The notes below the pieces were generated by a model, which did no database searches, was not told the origin of the DNA, and was given only the letters and a program-made list of their open reading frames with translations. This document shows positions 6,184 to 13,308 of a stretch of 13,468 nt of DNA, piece by piece; position 1 is the first letter of the stretch; every line of letters begins with the position of its first letter. The stretch spans positions 1 through 13,468 of the forward strand of contig CAJFUH010000119.1 of assembly GCA_904420155.1 (NCBI GenBank). Reading direction: 5' to 3'. The position numbers and the translations under genes were made by a program. The stretch is from an uncultured Clostridia bacterium (GTDB lineage Bacteria; Bacillota; Clostridia; Oscillospirales; Acutalibacteraceae).

Positions 6184-7782
6184 ATGAATCAGATGTTTTG
6201 TTTTCAATGTGAACAAACTGCGGGATGCAGAGGCTGTACGGGAAAAACAGGCGTATGCGGAAAATCCGCAGGGATCGCGCAATTACAGGATGAACTGACC
6301 GGCGCATTGATTGGGTTGGCCCGCACCTGCGCTTCCAATCCAAAAACGCCGCAAACCGATCGCCTGATCATAGAAGGATTGTTCACTACTGTCACCAACG
6401 TAAACTTTTCAGAGGAGGACATCCGTGAACGGATCAACCAAGTTCATCAGGAAAAAAACCGGATTGTACCAGGATGCGTTGGCTGTTCTTCCCGATGCGG
6501 CAATACCGATCCCTATGATTTGCAAAAACTATGGAACGCCCCGGAGGATATCCGCTCTTTAAAATCCCTGATCCTTTTTGGAATCCGTGGCATGGCGGCT
6601 TACGCCTATCACGCCATGGTACTGGGCTATAGCGATGAAGAAGTAAACGACTTTTTCTATAAAGCCTTGTTTTCCATCGGGGAAGATTGGGGCATGGAGG
6701 AACTCCTCCCTGTGGTGATGGAAGTGGGAAAGGCAAACCTAGCCTGTATGGAGCTATTAGACAAAGCCAATACGGAAACGTTTGGAACCCCGGCCCCTAC
6801 TTCCGTACCTCTCACGGTAGAAAAAGGGCCGTTTATCGTGATTTCCGGCCATGATCTGTATGACCTGAAACTTCTACTGGAACAGACGGAAGGGAAAGGA
6901 ATTTCCATTTATACTCACGGAGAAATGCTGCCCGCTCACGCTTATCCGGAGCTAAAAAAATATGCCCACTTAAAAGGCAACTTTGGCACAGCCTGGCAAA
7001 ATCAGCAAAAAGAATTTGCCCATCTGCCCGCCCCAATCCTATTTACCACCAACTGTTTGATGCCGGTAAAAGAGAGCTACCAAGACCGTGTTTTTACTAC
7101 AGAGGTAGTGGCTTATCCGGGAATGGTTCATATTGGTCCGGATAAGGATTTCACTCCTGTGATAGAGAAGGCGCTGGAATTGGGCGGCTTTGAACAAGAG
7201 CAGGCGTTTACGGGAATCAATGGCGGAAACAAGGTCACTACAGGTTTTGGACATGGAGCGGTTCTTTCTGTAGCCGACCAAGTCGTTTCGGCGGTCAAAG
7301 CGGGCGCTATCCGCCGCTTCCTGCTGGTGGGAGGCTGTGACGGCGCCCGTCCCGGCCGCAACTATTATACTGAACTGGTGAAAAAAGCTCCTAACGATAC
7401 GGTTATTCTGACCTTGGCCTGTGGAAAATACCGGTTTCATGACTTAGATCTGGGAGAAATCGGCGGCCTTCCCCGTTTGATGGATATGGGACAATGTAAC
7501 GACGCTTACAGCGCGATTCGGGTAGCGCTGGCTTTGGCGGACGCCTTTGGCTGCGGGGTCAACGACCTGCCGCTTTCCCTCATCCTTTCCTGGTATGAAC
7601 AAAAAGCGGTATGTATCCTGCTGACCCTGCTTTATTTGGGAATTAAAAATATCCGCCTGGGTCCCACGCTTCCCGCGTTTATCTCCCCCAATGTCCTTCA
7701 GTTCTTGGTAGAAAACTTTGGTATTTCCCCTATTTCTACCCCGGAAGAGGATCTCCAAACGATTCTGAAACAACCAGTTTAA
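6184..7782 (+). CDS. hcp: Hybrid-cluster protein (hydroxylamine reductase / nitric oxide reductase)
   Basis: A 532-residue Hcp of full length. The N-terminal 4Fe-4S cluster ligands are C6, C9, C18 and C25. All eight hybrid-cluster ligands known from the Desulfovibrio structure are in place: H223, E247, C291, C385 (the persulfide Cys in LVGGCDGARPGR), C413, C438, E472 and K474, at a near-constant offset of 21-22 from the Desulfovibrio numbering. A short extra Cys motif, GCVGCSSRCGNTD, sits at 97-109. Hcp reduces hydroxylamine in vitro and is thought to remove nitric oxide in vivo; it is cytoplasmic and takes electrons from a ferredoxin-like partner. It is the last gene of the three-gene operon and is followed at once by a strong terminator. 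AAGGAAAAGGTG precedes the ATG. In anaerobes the gene is commonly induced by nitrite or NO. Confidence 0.97.
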   Translation: MNQMFCFQCEQTAGCRGCTGKTGVCGKSAGIAQLQDELTGALIGLARTCASNPKTPQTDRLIIEGLFTTVTNVNFSEEDIRERINQVHQEKNRIVPGCVGCSSRCGNTDPYDLQKLWNAPEDIRSLKSLILFGIRGMAAYAYHAMVLGYSDEEVNDFFYKALFSIGEDWGMEELLPVVMEVGKANLACMELLDKANTETFGTPAPTSVPLTVEKGPFIVISGHDLYDLKLLLEQTEGKGISIYTHGEMLPAHAYPELKKYAHLKGNFGTAWQNQQKEFAHLPAPILFTTNCLMPVKESYQDRVFTTEVVAYPGMVHIGPDKDFTPVIEKALELGGFEQEQAFTGINGGNKVTTGFGHGAVLSVADQVVSAVKAGAIRRFLLVGGCDGARPGRNYYTELVKKAPNDTVILTLACGKYRFHDLDLGEIGGLPRLMDMGQCNDAYSAIRVALALADAFGCGVNDLPLSLILSWYEQKAVCILLTLLYLGIKNIRLGPTLPAFISPNVLQFLVENFGISPISTPEEDLQTILKQPV

Positions 7783-7794
7783 ATAGTTTAAGAA

Positions 7795-7836
7795 AAAGCC
7801 TTCTGTGGTCGTCTGATCACAGAAGGCTTTCTTTTT
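7795..7836. terminator. Strong bidirectional terminator between hcp and the SDR gene
   Basis: A 16-bp stem with one G-U pair (7795-7810 with 7815-7830) closes on a GTCT loop, with a T run on the plus strand (CTTTTT) and TTTTTCTT on the minus strand. It ends hcp 12 bases after its stop and also serves the converging SDR gene. Confidence 0.92.
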
Positions 7837-7880
7837 GCCTGTTATCAAATGAGAGTTCTTTTGCTGAAGATCATTTTCCC

Positions 7881-8897
7881 TTATCCCTTTGCCGTTAATC
7901 TGTTCCTTTTATTGGTATGACGGCACACCCAATCTACCGTATCTTTGATGGTCTGCCGCAGATCCCTCGGGCGATATCCCAACTCCGCGGTAGCTTTATC
8001 ATGAGAAAATCTGTCGTTGCTTTTTAAGGTATACAGGGAATACTTTGTGTATAAAGGCCGTTGTTTTTTTATTTTCGCATAGAATTGCATCACGGGAACG
8101 CTGGCTTTTGCCATCCACATGGGCAATACAGGCAACCGGCGGCCTCCATGGCACTTTCGGACCATTCCAAGTACATCCTTAATTTCATAATGCCGATTGG
8201 ACAGGATGTAGCATTCCCCTTTTCGCCCTTTCTCCAACGCCAGTAAACATCCGTTGGCAATATCCCGTACATCCACAAAATCATATCCCCCATGGACGCA
8301 GGCCGGCAGGCGTCCGGCAATGTAATCCTTAACCAACTGTACCAAATGGTTTCCGCTGGAATCATAAGGACCTAAAATGCCAGATGGATGGACGACTACG
8401 GCGTCTAATCCTTTCCGTGCCGCATCCAGTACCACTTGGGTTGCTTCCGCCTTGGTCTTCGCGTATCCCCCTTCTACGCGGGAAGCGGAAAACGACTGGA
8501 TTTCGTGTAGTACGGAATCAGATTCTCCTTCTGGAATGGCATGAACCGAACTGACATACAAAAGGCGTTTGATTGGATATTCCTGGCATAGTTCCACAAT
8601 ATGCCGGGTTCCCTTTACATTGACCTCATAAATCTTGGGAGAAACATGTTCCGAAATATCAACGATGCCCGCTGTATGGATCACAGATACCTCATATCCT
8701 TCGGTATGCTCAAATAAAGGGCGTAAACTCTCTTTATCCCGCACATCCCCATGGAAATAGGTCACATTTTTTTGTATAGCTCCGGTCTCATGAGGCAGCA
8801 GCAATCCCCGGATCGCTACATCTTTTCCCTTCAATGCCCGAATGATTGTATTTCCAAGATGGCCCGCAGCGCCTGTGATGATATACATCTGTTTCAT
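7881..8897 (-). CDS. NAD(P)-dependent epimerase/dehydratase (extended SDR)
   Basis: A 338-residue extended short-chain dehydrogenase/reductase. The Rossmann nucleotide-binding motif TGAAGHLG (residues 8-15) is the TGxxGxxG form. D51 in HGDVRD, the HTAG (74-77) strand, the catalytic S116/S117 (YVSSVHA) and the Y145-AKT-K149 pair are all present, followed by VVVHPSGILGPYD. The C-terminal third (SNDRFSHDKATAELGYRPRDL) resembles NAD-dependent epimerases of the dihydroflavonol-4-reductase/3-beta-HSD branch. The substrate is unknown. The ATG at 8897 is preferred over a TTG two codons earlier because AGGAGG (8905-8910) is 7 bases before it. It is transcribed divergently from a TetR-type regulator, which probably controls it. 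Confidence 0.9.
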   Translation of the reverse strand: MKQMYIITGAAGHLGNTIIRALKGKDVAIRGLLLPHETGAIQKNVTYFHGDVRDKESLRPLFEHTEGYEVSVIHTAGIVDISEHVSPKIYEVNVKGTRHIVELCQEYPIKRLLYVSSVHAIPEGESDSVLHEIQSFSASRVEGGYAKTKAEATQVVLDAARKGLDAVVVHPSGILGPYDSSGNHLVQLVKDYIAGRLPACVHGGYDFVDVRDIANGCLLALEKGRKGECYILSNRHYEIKDVLGMVRKCHGGRRLPVLPMWMAKASVPVMQFYAKIKKQRPLYTKYSLYTLKSNDRFSHDKATAELGYRPRDLRQTIKDTVDWVCRHTNKRNRLTAKG

Positions 8898-8948
8898 AGC
8901 CAAGCCTCCTAATAAACATACATACTGTTGATTTTCTTTCTATCTTGT

Positions 8949-8977
8949 ATTATACTAACCTAAACATCGGTAAACAA
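8949..8977 (-). promoter_or_regulatory. Sigma-A promoter of the SDR gene
   Basis: On the minus strand TTGTTT (8972-8977) and a perfect TATAAT (8949-8954) are 17 bases apart. The leader would be about 45 bases. Confidence 0.7.
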
Positions 8978-8998
8978 TCATCAAAGGCTTATAGAAAA

Positions 8999-9022
8999 TG
9001 ATGTTTCCGTACAGAACCATCA
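8999..9022. promoter_or_regulatory. Operator candidate between the SDR and TetR-type genes
   Basis: An imperfect 9-6-9 inverted repeat, TGATGTTTC and GAACCATCA around CGTACA, has one mismatched pair. Its length and its place in a divergent TetR intergenic region fit a TetR-family binding site. It lies upstream of the SDR promoter and within the likely promoter region of the regulator gene, so autorepression is the more natural reading. Confidence 0.4.
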
Positions 9023-9082
9023 CCGGGTGTTGGAAAACGACGCTATTTCATAAAAAGTTTCCATTTGAAAGAGGTGTTTTGT

Positions 9083-9718
9083 ATGTCCGCTAAAAAGGAT
9101 CATCGAACCCGGGTCACCAAAATGTTGATCCGGCATACTTTTACTGATTTACTCCGTCAAAAGCCCATCCAAAGCATTTCTATTAAGGAACTATGCGACG
9201 GGGCTGGGATCAATCGGGGAACCTTCTACGCGCACTATACCAACATTTATGATCTACTGGAAAAAATAGAGGCCGAAATGCTTTCAGATTTTCAAGTGGC
9301 CTTGGAACCCCTTTTACAGGCACAGGAGGGAGATCTTACCCCCCTGAAAGTCACCACCAGCATTTTCCAATGCCTGAAAGACAACGCCGATATCTGCACC
9401 GTGACCTTGGGGCCTTATGGAGATAAAAAATTTGCCGCCCAATTAATTAATCTTGGACGGGAACGGTGTATCGAATCTTATTCTTCCCTTTTTTCTGGAG
9501 CTACCCATAAAGAGCTGGAATTTTTTTATGCATTTGTCAGCGCTGGCTGTATCGGACTGCTCCAGAAGTGGCTGGACGAGGGTATGAGCAGCAGTGTGGA
9601 AGAAGTCGCAGAGATGTCAGAAAATATGATGATGTATGGGATTGGCTTTTTACAGCAAAAAGGGAAAAGGGGAAATCCTGGCGATTGCCCGAAAAATACA
9701 TCCAGCCATTCTTCATAA
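9083..9718 (+). CDS. TetR/AcrR-family transcriptional regulator
   Basis: A 211-residue one-component regulator. The N-terminal DNA-binding domain (residues about 8-60) shows the TetR pattern: a first helix RVTKMLIRHTFTDLLRQKP, then SISIKELCDGAGINRGTFYA and HYTNIYDLLEKI as the helix-turn-helix. The C-terminal ligand/dimer domain carries FFYAFVSAGCIGLLQKWLDEG near 145-165, typical of the TetR_C_7-like group in Firmicutes. The ATG at 9083 follows AAGAGGTG; an in-frame TTG at 9065 precedes that site and is rejected. The last 20 residues are polar and basic and may be disordered. Divergent from the SDR gene, which is the likeliest target; the ligand is unknown. Confidence 0.9.
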   Translation: MSAKKDHRTRVTKMLIRHTFTDLLRQKPIQSISIKELCDGAGINRGTFYAHYTNIYDLLEKIEAEMLSDFQVALEPLLQAQEGDLTPLKVTTSIFQCLKDNADICTVTLGPYGDKKFAAQLINLGRERCIESYSSLFSGATHKELEFFYAFVSAGCIGLLQKWLDEGMSSSVEEVAEMSENMMMYGIGFLQQKGKRGNPGDCPKNTSSHSS

Positions 9719-9722
9719 AAGA

Positions 9723-9769
9723 AGCCCACAGAAGGACGCCAAAATTTGGGCCAAATCCTTCTGTGGGCT
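9723..9769. terminator. Bidirectional terminator between the TetR-type gene and ilvE
   Basis: A 14-bp stem AGCCCACAGAAGGA with its exact complement (9723-9736 with 9756-9769), 19-base loop containing a small CCAAA/TTTGG inner pairing. The minus-strand side has the better T tract (TCTTTTAT), so it mainly serves ilvE, whose stop is 17 bases away, and also the converging regulator gene. Confidence 0.85.
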
Positions 9770-9786
9770 ATTATGATGCCGTCTTT

Positions 9787-10857
9787 TTATTTTACTTCTA
9801 CTGTCCAGCCCATGGTATCGGGAAGTTTCCCCCACTGGATACCTGTGAGATTGTCATACAGTTTCTGGGAAATCGGGCCGATCTCCCCATGGTTAATGTC
9901 CATAATATCGTCTCCCCACTTCAATTGGCCTATGGGGGAGATAACCGCAGCCGTACCGGTGCCAAAAGCTTCTTTCAGGCGGCCCTGTTCCGCTGCTTCC
10001 GCCACTTCCTGGATAGACAGCTTACGCTCGCTGACCTTGTAGCCCCAGGAGCGAAGCAACTCGATGGAAGACATCCGGGTAATACCGGACAAAATGGAAC
10101 CCTGTAGGGCGGGCGTGACAATTTCATCATCAATAACAAAGAACACGTTCATCGTGCCCACTTCTTCGATGTATTTGCGTTCCACTCCATCCAGCCACAA
10201 CACTTGCGTATAATGCTGTTTCTCAGCTTCGTCCTGCGCTTTCAAAGACGCCGCATAGTTTCCGGCTGTTTTCGTAAAGCCCATGCCGCCGCGCACTGCA
10301 CGGACGTAGTTCTGCTCTACATAAATCTTAACAGGGTTCAATCCCTCGGGATAATAAGCCCCTACCGGAGAACAGATGATCATAAAAATCAGATGGTGGG
10401 CCGGATGTACGCCGATATGGGGATCTACTGCAAAGATAAAGGGGCGCAGATACAGGGAAGTCCCCTCTGCTGTGGGGATCCAATCCTTTTCTATGGACAC
10501 CAATTTTTTGATTGCCTCTACGCAAAACGCTTCGTCAATCAGCGGGATGCACAAACGCTCATTGGACACGTTCAAGCGGGCCATATTCTTTTCCGGACGG
10601 AATAACAGTACCTTTCCTTCCGCGCTCTTATAAGCTTTCATTCCTTCAAAGACTTCCTGGCCATAGTGCAGGCACATGGCGGCCGGATCCAGAGGGATGG
10701 GGCCGTATGGTACAATACGGGGATCATGCCATCCTTCCCCCTCGTCATAGTTCATCATAAACATATGATCAGTAAAGATCGTGCCAAATCCCAGCTTATT
10801 TTCGTCTGTCGGTTTTTGTTTTGGATGGTTAGTCCGTTCCACTCTGATTTCCTGCAT
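9787..10857 (-). CDS. ilvE: Branched-chain amino acid aminotransferase
   Basis: A 356-residue fold-type IV PLP enzyme, the long BCAT form also found in eukaryotes, transferring the amino group of glutamate to the keto acids of valine, leucine and isoleucine, or the reverse. Visible landmarks are LGFGTIFTDHMF (22-33), LHYGQEVFEGMKAY (63-76), the catalytic Lys K196 in GFTKTAGNYAASL, the cofactor-binding YIEEVGTMNVFFV stretch, TPALQGSILSGITR, and EAFGTGTAAVISPIG near the C-terminus. The ATG at 10857 follows a GGAAGGA ribosome binding site. It stands alone on its strand. Regulation looks two-layered: a close sigma-A promoter at 10900-10928 and, further upstream, a valine-type T-box leader with its own promoter and terminator. 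Confidence 0.96.
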   Translation of the reverse strand: MQEIRVERTNHPKQKPTDENKLGFGTIFTDHMFMMNYDEGEGWHDPRIVPYGPIPLDPAAMCLHYGQEVFEGMKAYKSAEGKVLLFRPEKNMARLNVSNERLCIPLIDEAFCVEAIKKLVSIEKDWIPTAEGTSLYLRPFIFAVDPHIGVHPAHHLIFMIICSPVGAYYPEGLNPVKIYVEQNYVRAVRGGMGFTKTAGNYAASLKAQDEAEKQHYTQVLWLDGVERKYIEEVGTMNVFFVIDDEIVTPALQGSILSGITRMSSIELLRSWGYKVSERKLSIQEVAEAAEQGRLKEAFGTGTAAVISPIGQLKWGDDIMDINHGEIGPISQKLYDNLTGIQWGKLPDTMGWTVEVK

Positions 10858-10899
10858 CGAAAATCCTTCCTTCCATGAATCTGAATTCTTCTATTTAGA

Positions 10900-10928
10900 A
10901 GTATAGCACCCCTCGGGACATCTGACAA
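10900..10928 (-). promoter_or_regulatory. Proximal sigma-A promoter of ilvE
   Basis: On the minus strand TTGTCA (10923-10928) and TATACT (10900-10905) are 17 bases apart, each matching consensus at 5 of 6 positions. Transcription would start about 35 bases before the ilvE ATG, downstream of the T-box terminator, so this transcript would escape T-box control. Confidence 0.65.
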
Positions 10929-10950
10929 GAGTAAAGATGTATTCCCTCTT

Positions 10951-10972
10951 TAAAAAAGAAAGTTGCCTTTCT
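10951..10972 (-). terminator. Weak second hairpin between the T-box and ilvE
   Basis: A 6-bp AGAAAG/CTTTCT hairpin with a 4-base loop (10957-10972) is followed on the minus strand by six Ts. The stem is short and AT-rich, so termination would be weak at most. Confidence 0.3.
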
Positions 10973-11015
10973 CTATCCTGCAAATTCCCCTTGGATTCGC
11001 CGCAAAAGTACGACA

Positions 11016-11055
11016 AAACAAAAAAGCCCTAAGCAAAATTTCTTCTGCTTAGGGC
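11016..11055 (-). terminator. T-box terminator
   Basis: A 10-bp stem GCCCTAAGCA/TGCTTAGGGC (11026-11035 with 11046-11055) is followed on the minus strand by TTTTTTTGTTTTG (complement of 11025 downward). It is the regulated terminator of the T-box leader. Confidence 0.93.
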
Positions 11056-11330
11056 GAAAATGACCGCGGTACCACCTAAATTCCCTTTCGGGCACTCTGC
11101 CGGTACAGGCCCTATCAGCCGATACCGATTTCCTAATAACGGTGGAAGTTCCGTTGAAGCCTACTGAGGAAACGTTTCCCTTTGGGTTCAAAGCTCCTGG
11201 GCTACTTTCCGCAAATTTCTTTGCCGCTGGCGCGCCGTTTTTCCTTCCAAGATTTTCACCGGCCATCTTGTCTCTGTGCAAGAAAAAACAGGTACTCTTC
11301 CCGTTCATTGCCTTTTGTTTTATCCACTTT
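11016..11330 (-). promoter_or_regulatory. T-box riboswitch leader, specifier read as GUA (valine)
   Basis: On the minus strand the antiterminator carries the hallmark AGGTGGTACCGCGG (11064-11077), just before the terminator hairpin. Stem I features are also present: AATGA and GGAGC as the two sides of the K-turn, AGAGTA on the 5' side of the specifier loop, AGAGA and GGTGAAA in the distal part, and GGAAAGTAGCCC (11199-11210) as the 3' side. Aligning GAA-N-codon-purine gives GTA at 11203-11205, a valine codon. The T-box bulge TGGT would pair with the ACCA end of a tRNA with discriminator A, which fits tRNA-Val. AGTAGG and a CGG/CCG stem III precede the antiterminator. The next gene in its direction is ilvE, about 160 bases beyond the terminator. 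The T-box call is firm; the codon is a manual alignment. Confidence 0.93.
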
Positions 11331-11336
11331 TTAGTA

Positions 11337-11365
11337 AGTATACCCCTACCATTTTCTCTTGTCAA
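11337..11365 (-). promoter_or_regulatory. Sigma-A promoter of the T-box leader
   Basis: On the minus strand a perfect TTGACA (11360-11365) and TATACT (11337-11342) are 17 bases apart. The start point would be near 11330, right in front of T-box stem I. Confidence 0.88.
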
Positions 11366-11411
11366 TAGCAATCCCAGATAGGAAGCAAAAATTTTTATAC
11401 ACTTTGGAAAA

Positions 11412-12770
11412 TTATAGGTTCCGCAATCCTTTCGGATATCGATTTTTCAGCCGTCCGCCGGAACATTTGCCGAATCCCACCGTCAAACCTTCCACCGCCA
11501 CGCCGGTATAACCGGAAAAGCTTTCCTCCACGGAAATTTCCTCTCCCCGCAGAAAAGCTTCTATCAGGGGATCTTCCAAAGAAAAATGATGAACCTGTTT
11601 TAAGCCCTCCGGATGCGCCGCTAAAAAAAGCGCATGGGCAGGCTCTATCCTGGATTTTTTGATTTCCCCCAGCTGTACCCCGGCGCGGAGGACCCCCAAT
11701 CCGGAGAAATCCGGCAACCCGTAGGGCAGTAAAACCGCTATGTCTTGCAGGCGCATGGGAATCCCGTAGGGTTTCCCGCTGCACACGCTGTCCCACAACT
11801 CTAAGAGCTGTGAATCCCTCTTTATTTTGGATTCCTCGAAAAGAGAAGGATACGCGGGATTAGCTTCCCAACGCCGCAATTTGGCTACAAAATGTCCTTC
11901 TCCCCCATCCATAGGGTAAATCCTTCTGGCCTTACGCAGTTCTTCCCTGCCTTCTCCATAACGGGGATCCGCAGGTCGGCCAAACGTTACCCCTGTATCC
12001 TCCAACACAAAGCCGGGCTGTTGCTGCAAAAATTTCGCCACTACCCCCTCGTTTTCCTCTGGCGCGAAGGTACAAGTAGAATATACCAGGATTCCCCCTT
12101 CCCGTACCGCCTGGGCGGCCGACAAAAGGATGGACAACTGCCTTTGTGCGCATGCCTGGGTATGGGCCAGGCTCCATTCTTCCACCGCTTTGGCATCTTT
12201 CCGGAACATGCCTTCCCCCGAGCAGGGAGCGTCCACCAGAACTTTATCAAAAAAACCCGCCAACGCCGTGCACAACCTATCCGGATGGCAAGAAGATACC
12301 ACGCCGTTGCGCACCCCCATTCGTTCCATATTGGACAGCAAAACGCGGGCACGGTTCCTCACGATTTCGTTGGACCAGATCAGCCCTTTTCCTTGCAGAG
12401 CAGAAGCAATCTGCGTGGACTTCCCCCCCGGAGCGGCACAGAGATCCAACACTTTATCGCCGGGCTGCGGCGCAAGGATGGTCACCGCGCTGGCGGCGGA
12501 GGGCTCCTGTACGTAATAAGCGCCGGCATGGTGGAACGGATGCCTTCCCAATCCCTGGACCTTCTCAGGTACCAGATAAGCATCTTCACAAAAATGGGTC
12601 TTTTGAAGGGGATATGGAAGATATCCAGCGATCCGCTCCGGGGTGGTCTTCAACCGGTTAATCCGGATGGCCCGCTGCACAGGTTTTTCATATTCTTTTA
12701 AAAAATTTTTATATTCGCTGGAAAGCATTTCCTCCATCCGATGTAAAAATTCATGAGGTAATTCTAGCAC
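11412..12770 (-). CDS. rsmF: 16S rRNA cytosine-5 methyltransferase, RsmF/NOL1-NOP2-Sun family
   Basis: A 452-residue SAM-dependent m5C methyltransferase. An N-terminal substrate-binding region with RAIRINRLK (33-41) and YYVQEPSAA (85-93) leads to the Rossmann core: SAM-binding motif I VLDLCAAPGGKST (107-119), motif IV DAPCSGEGMFRKD with release Cys C183, and motif VI YSTCTFAPEENE with catalytic Cys C233. After about residue 300 comes a C-terminal RNA-binding, PUA-like region typical of the longer RsmF/YebU and Firmicutes forms. Which rRNA base is modified cannot be read from sequence. The start is GTG at 12770, with GGAG 6 bases before it; an ATG directly upstream is out of frame and stops at once. 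Divergent from the small spore-type gene. No clear terminator follows, so it may read into the T-box leader. Confidence 0.93.
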   Translation of the reverse strand: MLELPHEFLHRMEEMLSSEYKNFLKEYEKPVQRAIRINRLKTTPERIAGYLPYPLQKTHFCEDAYLVPEKVQGLGRHPFHHAGAYYVQEPSAASAVTILAPQPGDKVLDLCAAPGGKSTQIASALQGKGLIWSNEIVRNRARVLLSNMERMGVRNGVVSSCHPDRLCTALAGFFDKVLVDAPCSGEGMFRKDAKAVEEWSLAHTQACAQRQLSILLSAAQAVREGGILVYSTCTFAPEENEGVVAKFLQQQPGFVLEDTGVTFGRPADPRYGEGREELRKARRIYPMDGGEGHFVAKLRRWEANPAYPSLFEESKIKRDSQLLELWDSVCSGKPYGIPMRLQDIAVLLPYGLPDFSGLGVLRAGVQLGEIKKSRIEPAHALFLAAHPEGLKQVHHFSLEDPLIEAFLRGEEISVEESFSGYTGVAVEGLTVGFGKCSGGRLKNRYPKGLRNL

Positions 12771-12788
12771 ATTTTTCTCCTTCCCGCC

Positions 12789-12819
12789 GGAATAAAAAAA
12801 GTATCCGGATCACATACTA
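12789..12819 (+). promoter_or_regulatory. Candidate sigma-G (forespore) promoter
   Basis: GGAATA (12789-12794) and CATACTA (12813-12819) are separated by 18 bases. CATACTA is identical to the classic sigma-G -10 consensus, and GGAATA matches the TGAATA -35 at 5 of 6 positions, with the expected 17-18 base spacing. It points at the 54-residue protein gene, giving a leader of roughly 88 bases. Confidence 0.65.
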
Positions 12820-12913
12820 CTTTCGGACAGCGAAAGCGGTCCCATTGTTCAAGAAAAAATATGGATTTCCCAGAAAGATCTGGAAAAGCCACAACAAACA
12901 GGAGGCAAACTTC

Positions 12914-13078
12914 ATGGATAAACAAAACAACAAGAGAAACAACCAATACAGCAACCAGAGCAATTCCAACAGCACTCAGAAAGCGAACAACGCTCAGAAC
13001 AAGAAGAACCGTTCCAATGCTGTGGACAAACAGCAGAATTTTGATCAGAGCAACAGCTCTCACGAAAACCAATTCTAA
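12914..13078 (+). CDS. Small Asn/Gln/Lys/Ser-rich protein, probable forespore small acid-soluble-type protein
   Basis: A 54-residue, wholly hydrophilic protein with no hydrophobic segment and almost no aliphatic residues. It is dominated by Asn, Gln, Ser and Lys, begins MDKQNNKRNNQYSNQ and ends NSSHENQF; short motifs such as NAQNKK and DKQQNFDQSNSS give a loose repeat feel. The composition recalls gamma-type SASP and the minor SASPs of Bacillus spores, but I see no direct family match, and alpha/beta SASP motifs are absent. The ATG at 12914 is set by a perfect AGGAGG (12900-12905) 8 bases before it; a longer in-frame reading from 12845 has no ribosome binding site. A sigma-G-type promoter lies upstream and a strong terminator follows, so it is a single-gene transcript. 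The spore role is inferred from promoter plus composition. Confidence 0.75.
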   Translation: MDKQNNKRNNQYSNQSNSNSTQKANNAQNKKNRSNAVDKQQNFDQSNSSHENQF

Positions 13079-13114
13079 AAAACGGACGGCTTAATAATCA
13101 ATAAAGCATGATGC

Positions 13115-13160
13115 AAAAACATACCATCTCCTAATTCTGTGGGATGGTATGTTTTTATTT
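13115..13160 (+). terminator. Strong terminator after the small spore-type gene
   Basis: A perfect 14-bp stem AAAAACATACCATC with its complement (13115-13128 and 13143-13156), 14-base loop, ending in TTTTT then ATTT. It lies 37 bases past the stop codon. A-rich and T-rich flanks would let it act in both directions, also ending the YitT-type gene. Confidence 0.9.
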
Positions 13161-13197
13161 ATGGCTAGTTATCCATTTACTATCCAAGAGATTGGTT

Positions 13198-13213
13198 CTC
13201 ATTCCCGAATGAG
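13198..13213. repeat. 16-bp palindrome downstream of the YitT-type gene
   Basis: CTCATTC and GAATGAG flank a 2-base centre, an exact inverted repeat in the gene-free stretch 13161-13308. There is no T run, so it is not an obvious terminator. No promoter is seen beside it; function unknown. Confidence 0.3.
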
Positions 13214-13308
13214 GATTGTTTTGGGATGAAGACCCTTTTATCCCTCTTTAATATTCAATCACTGATCGATCATACTTTTCTTTTTCAAACCATGGGCAAA
13301 AGAGGTTT

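Noticed and set aside
7795..9769. The word CCTTCTGTG is shared by the terminators after hcp and after the TetR-type gene
   Set aside because: A 9-base match between two hairpins, with different flanks and loops, is too short to call a repeat family.
10973..11371. 132-codon minus-strand frame across the T-box
   Set aside because: The interval is a structured T-box leader with its own promoter and terminator; the frame is incidental.
11892..12701. 269-codon open frame on the plus strand opposite the rRNA methyltransferase gene
   Set aside because: It lies entirely within a gene with all methyltransferase motifs and has no family features; a shadow frame.
12788..12807. CCGGA/TCCGG inverted repeat upstream of the small spore-type gene
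   Set aside because: The short stem overlaps the sigma-G promoter elements and has no T run after it; probably chance.
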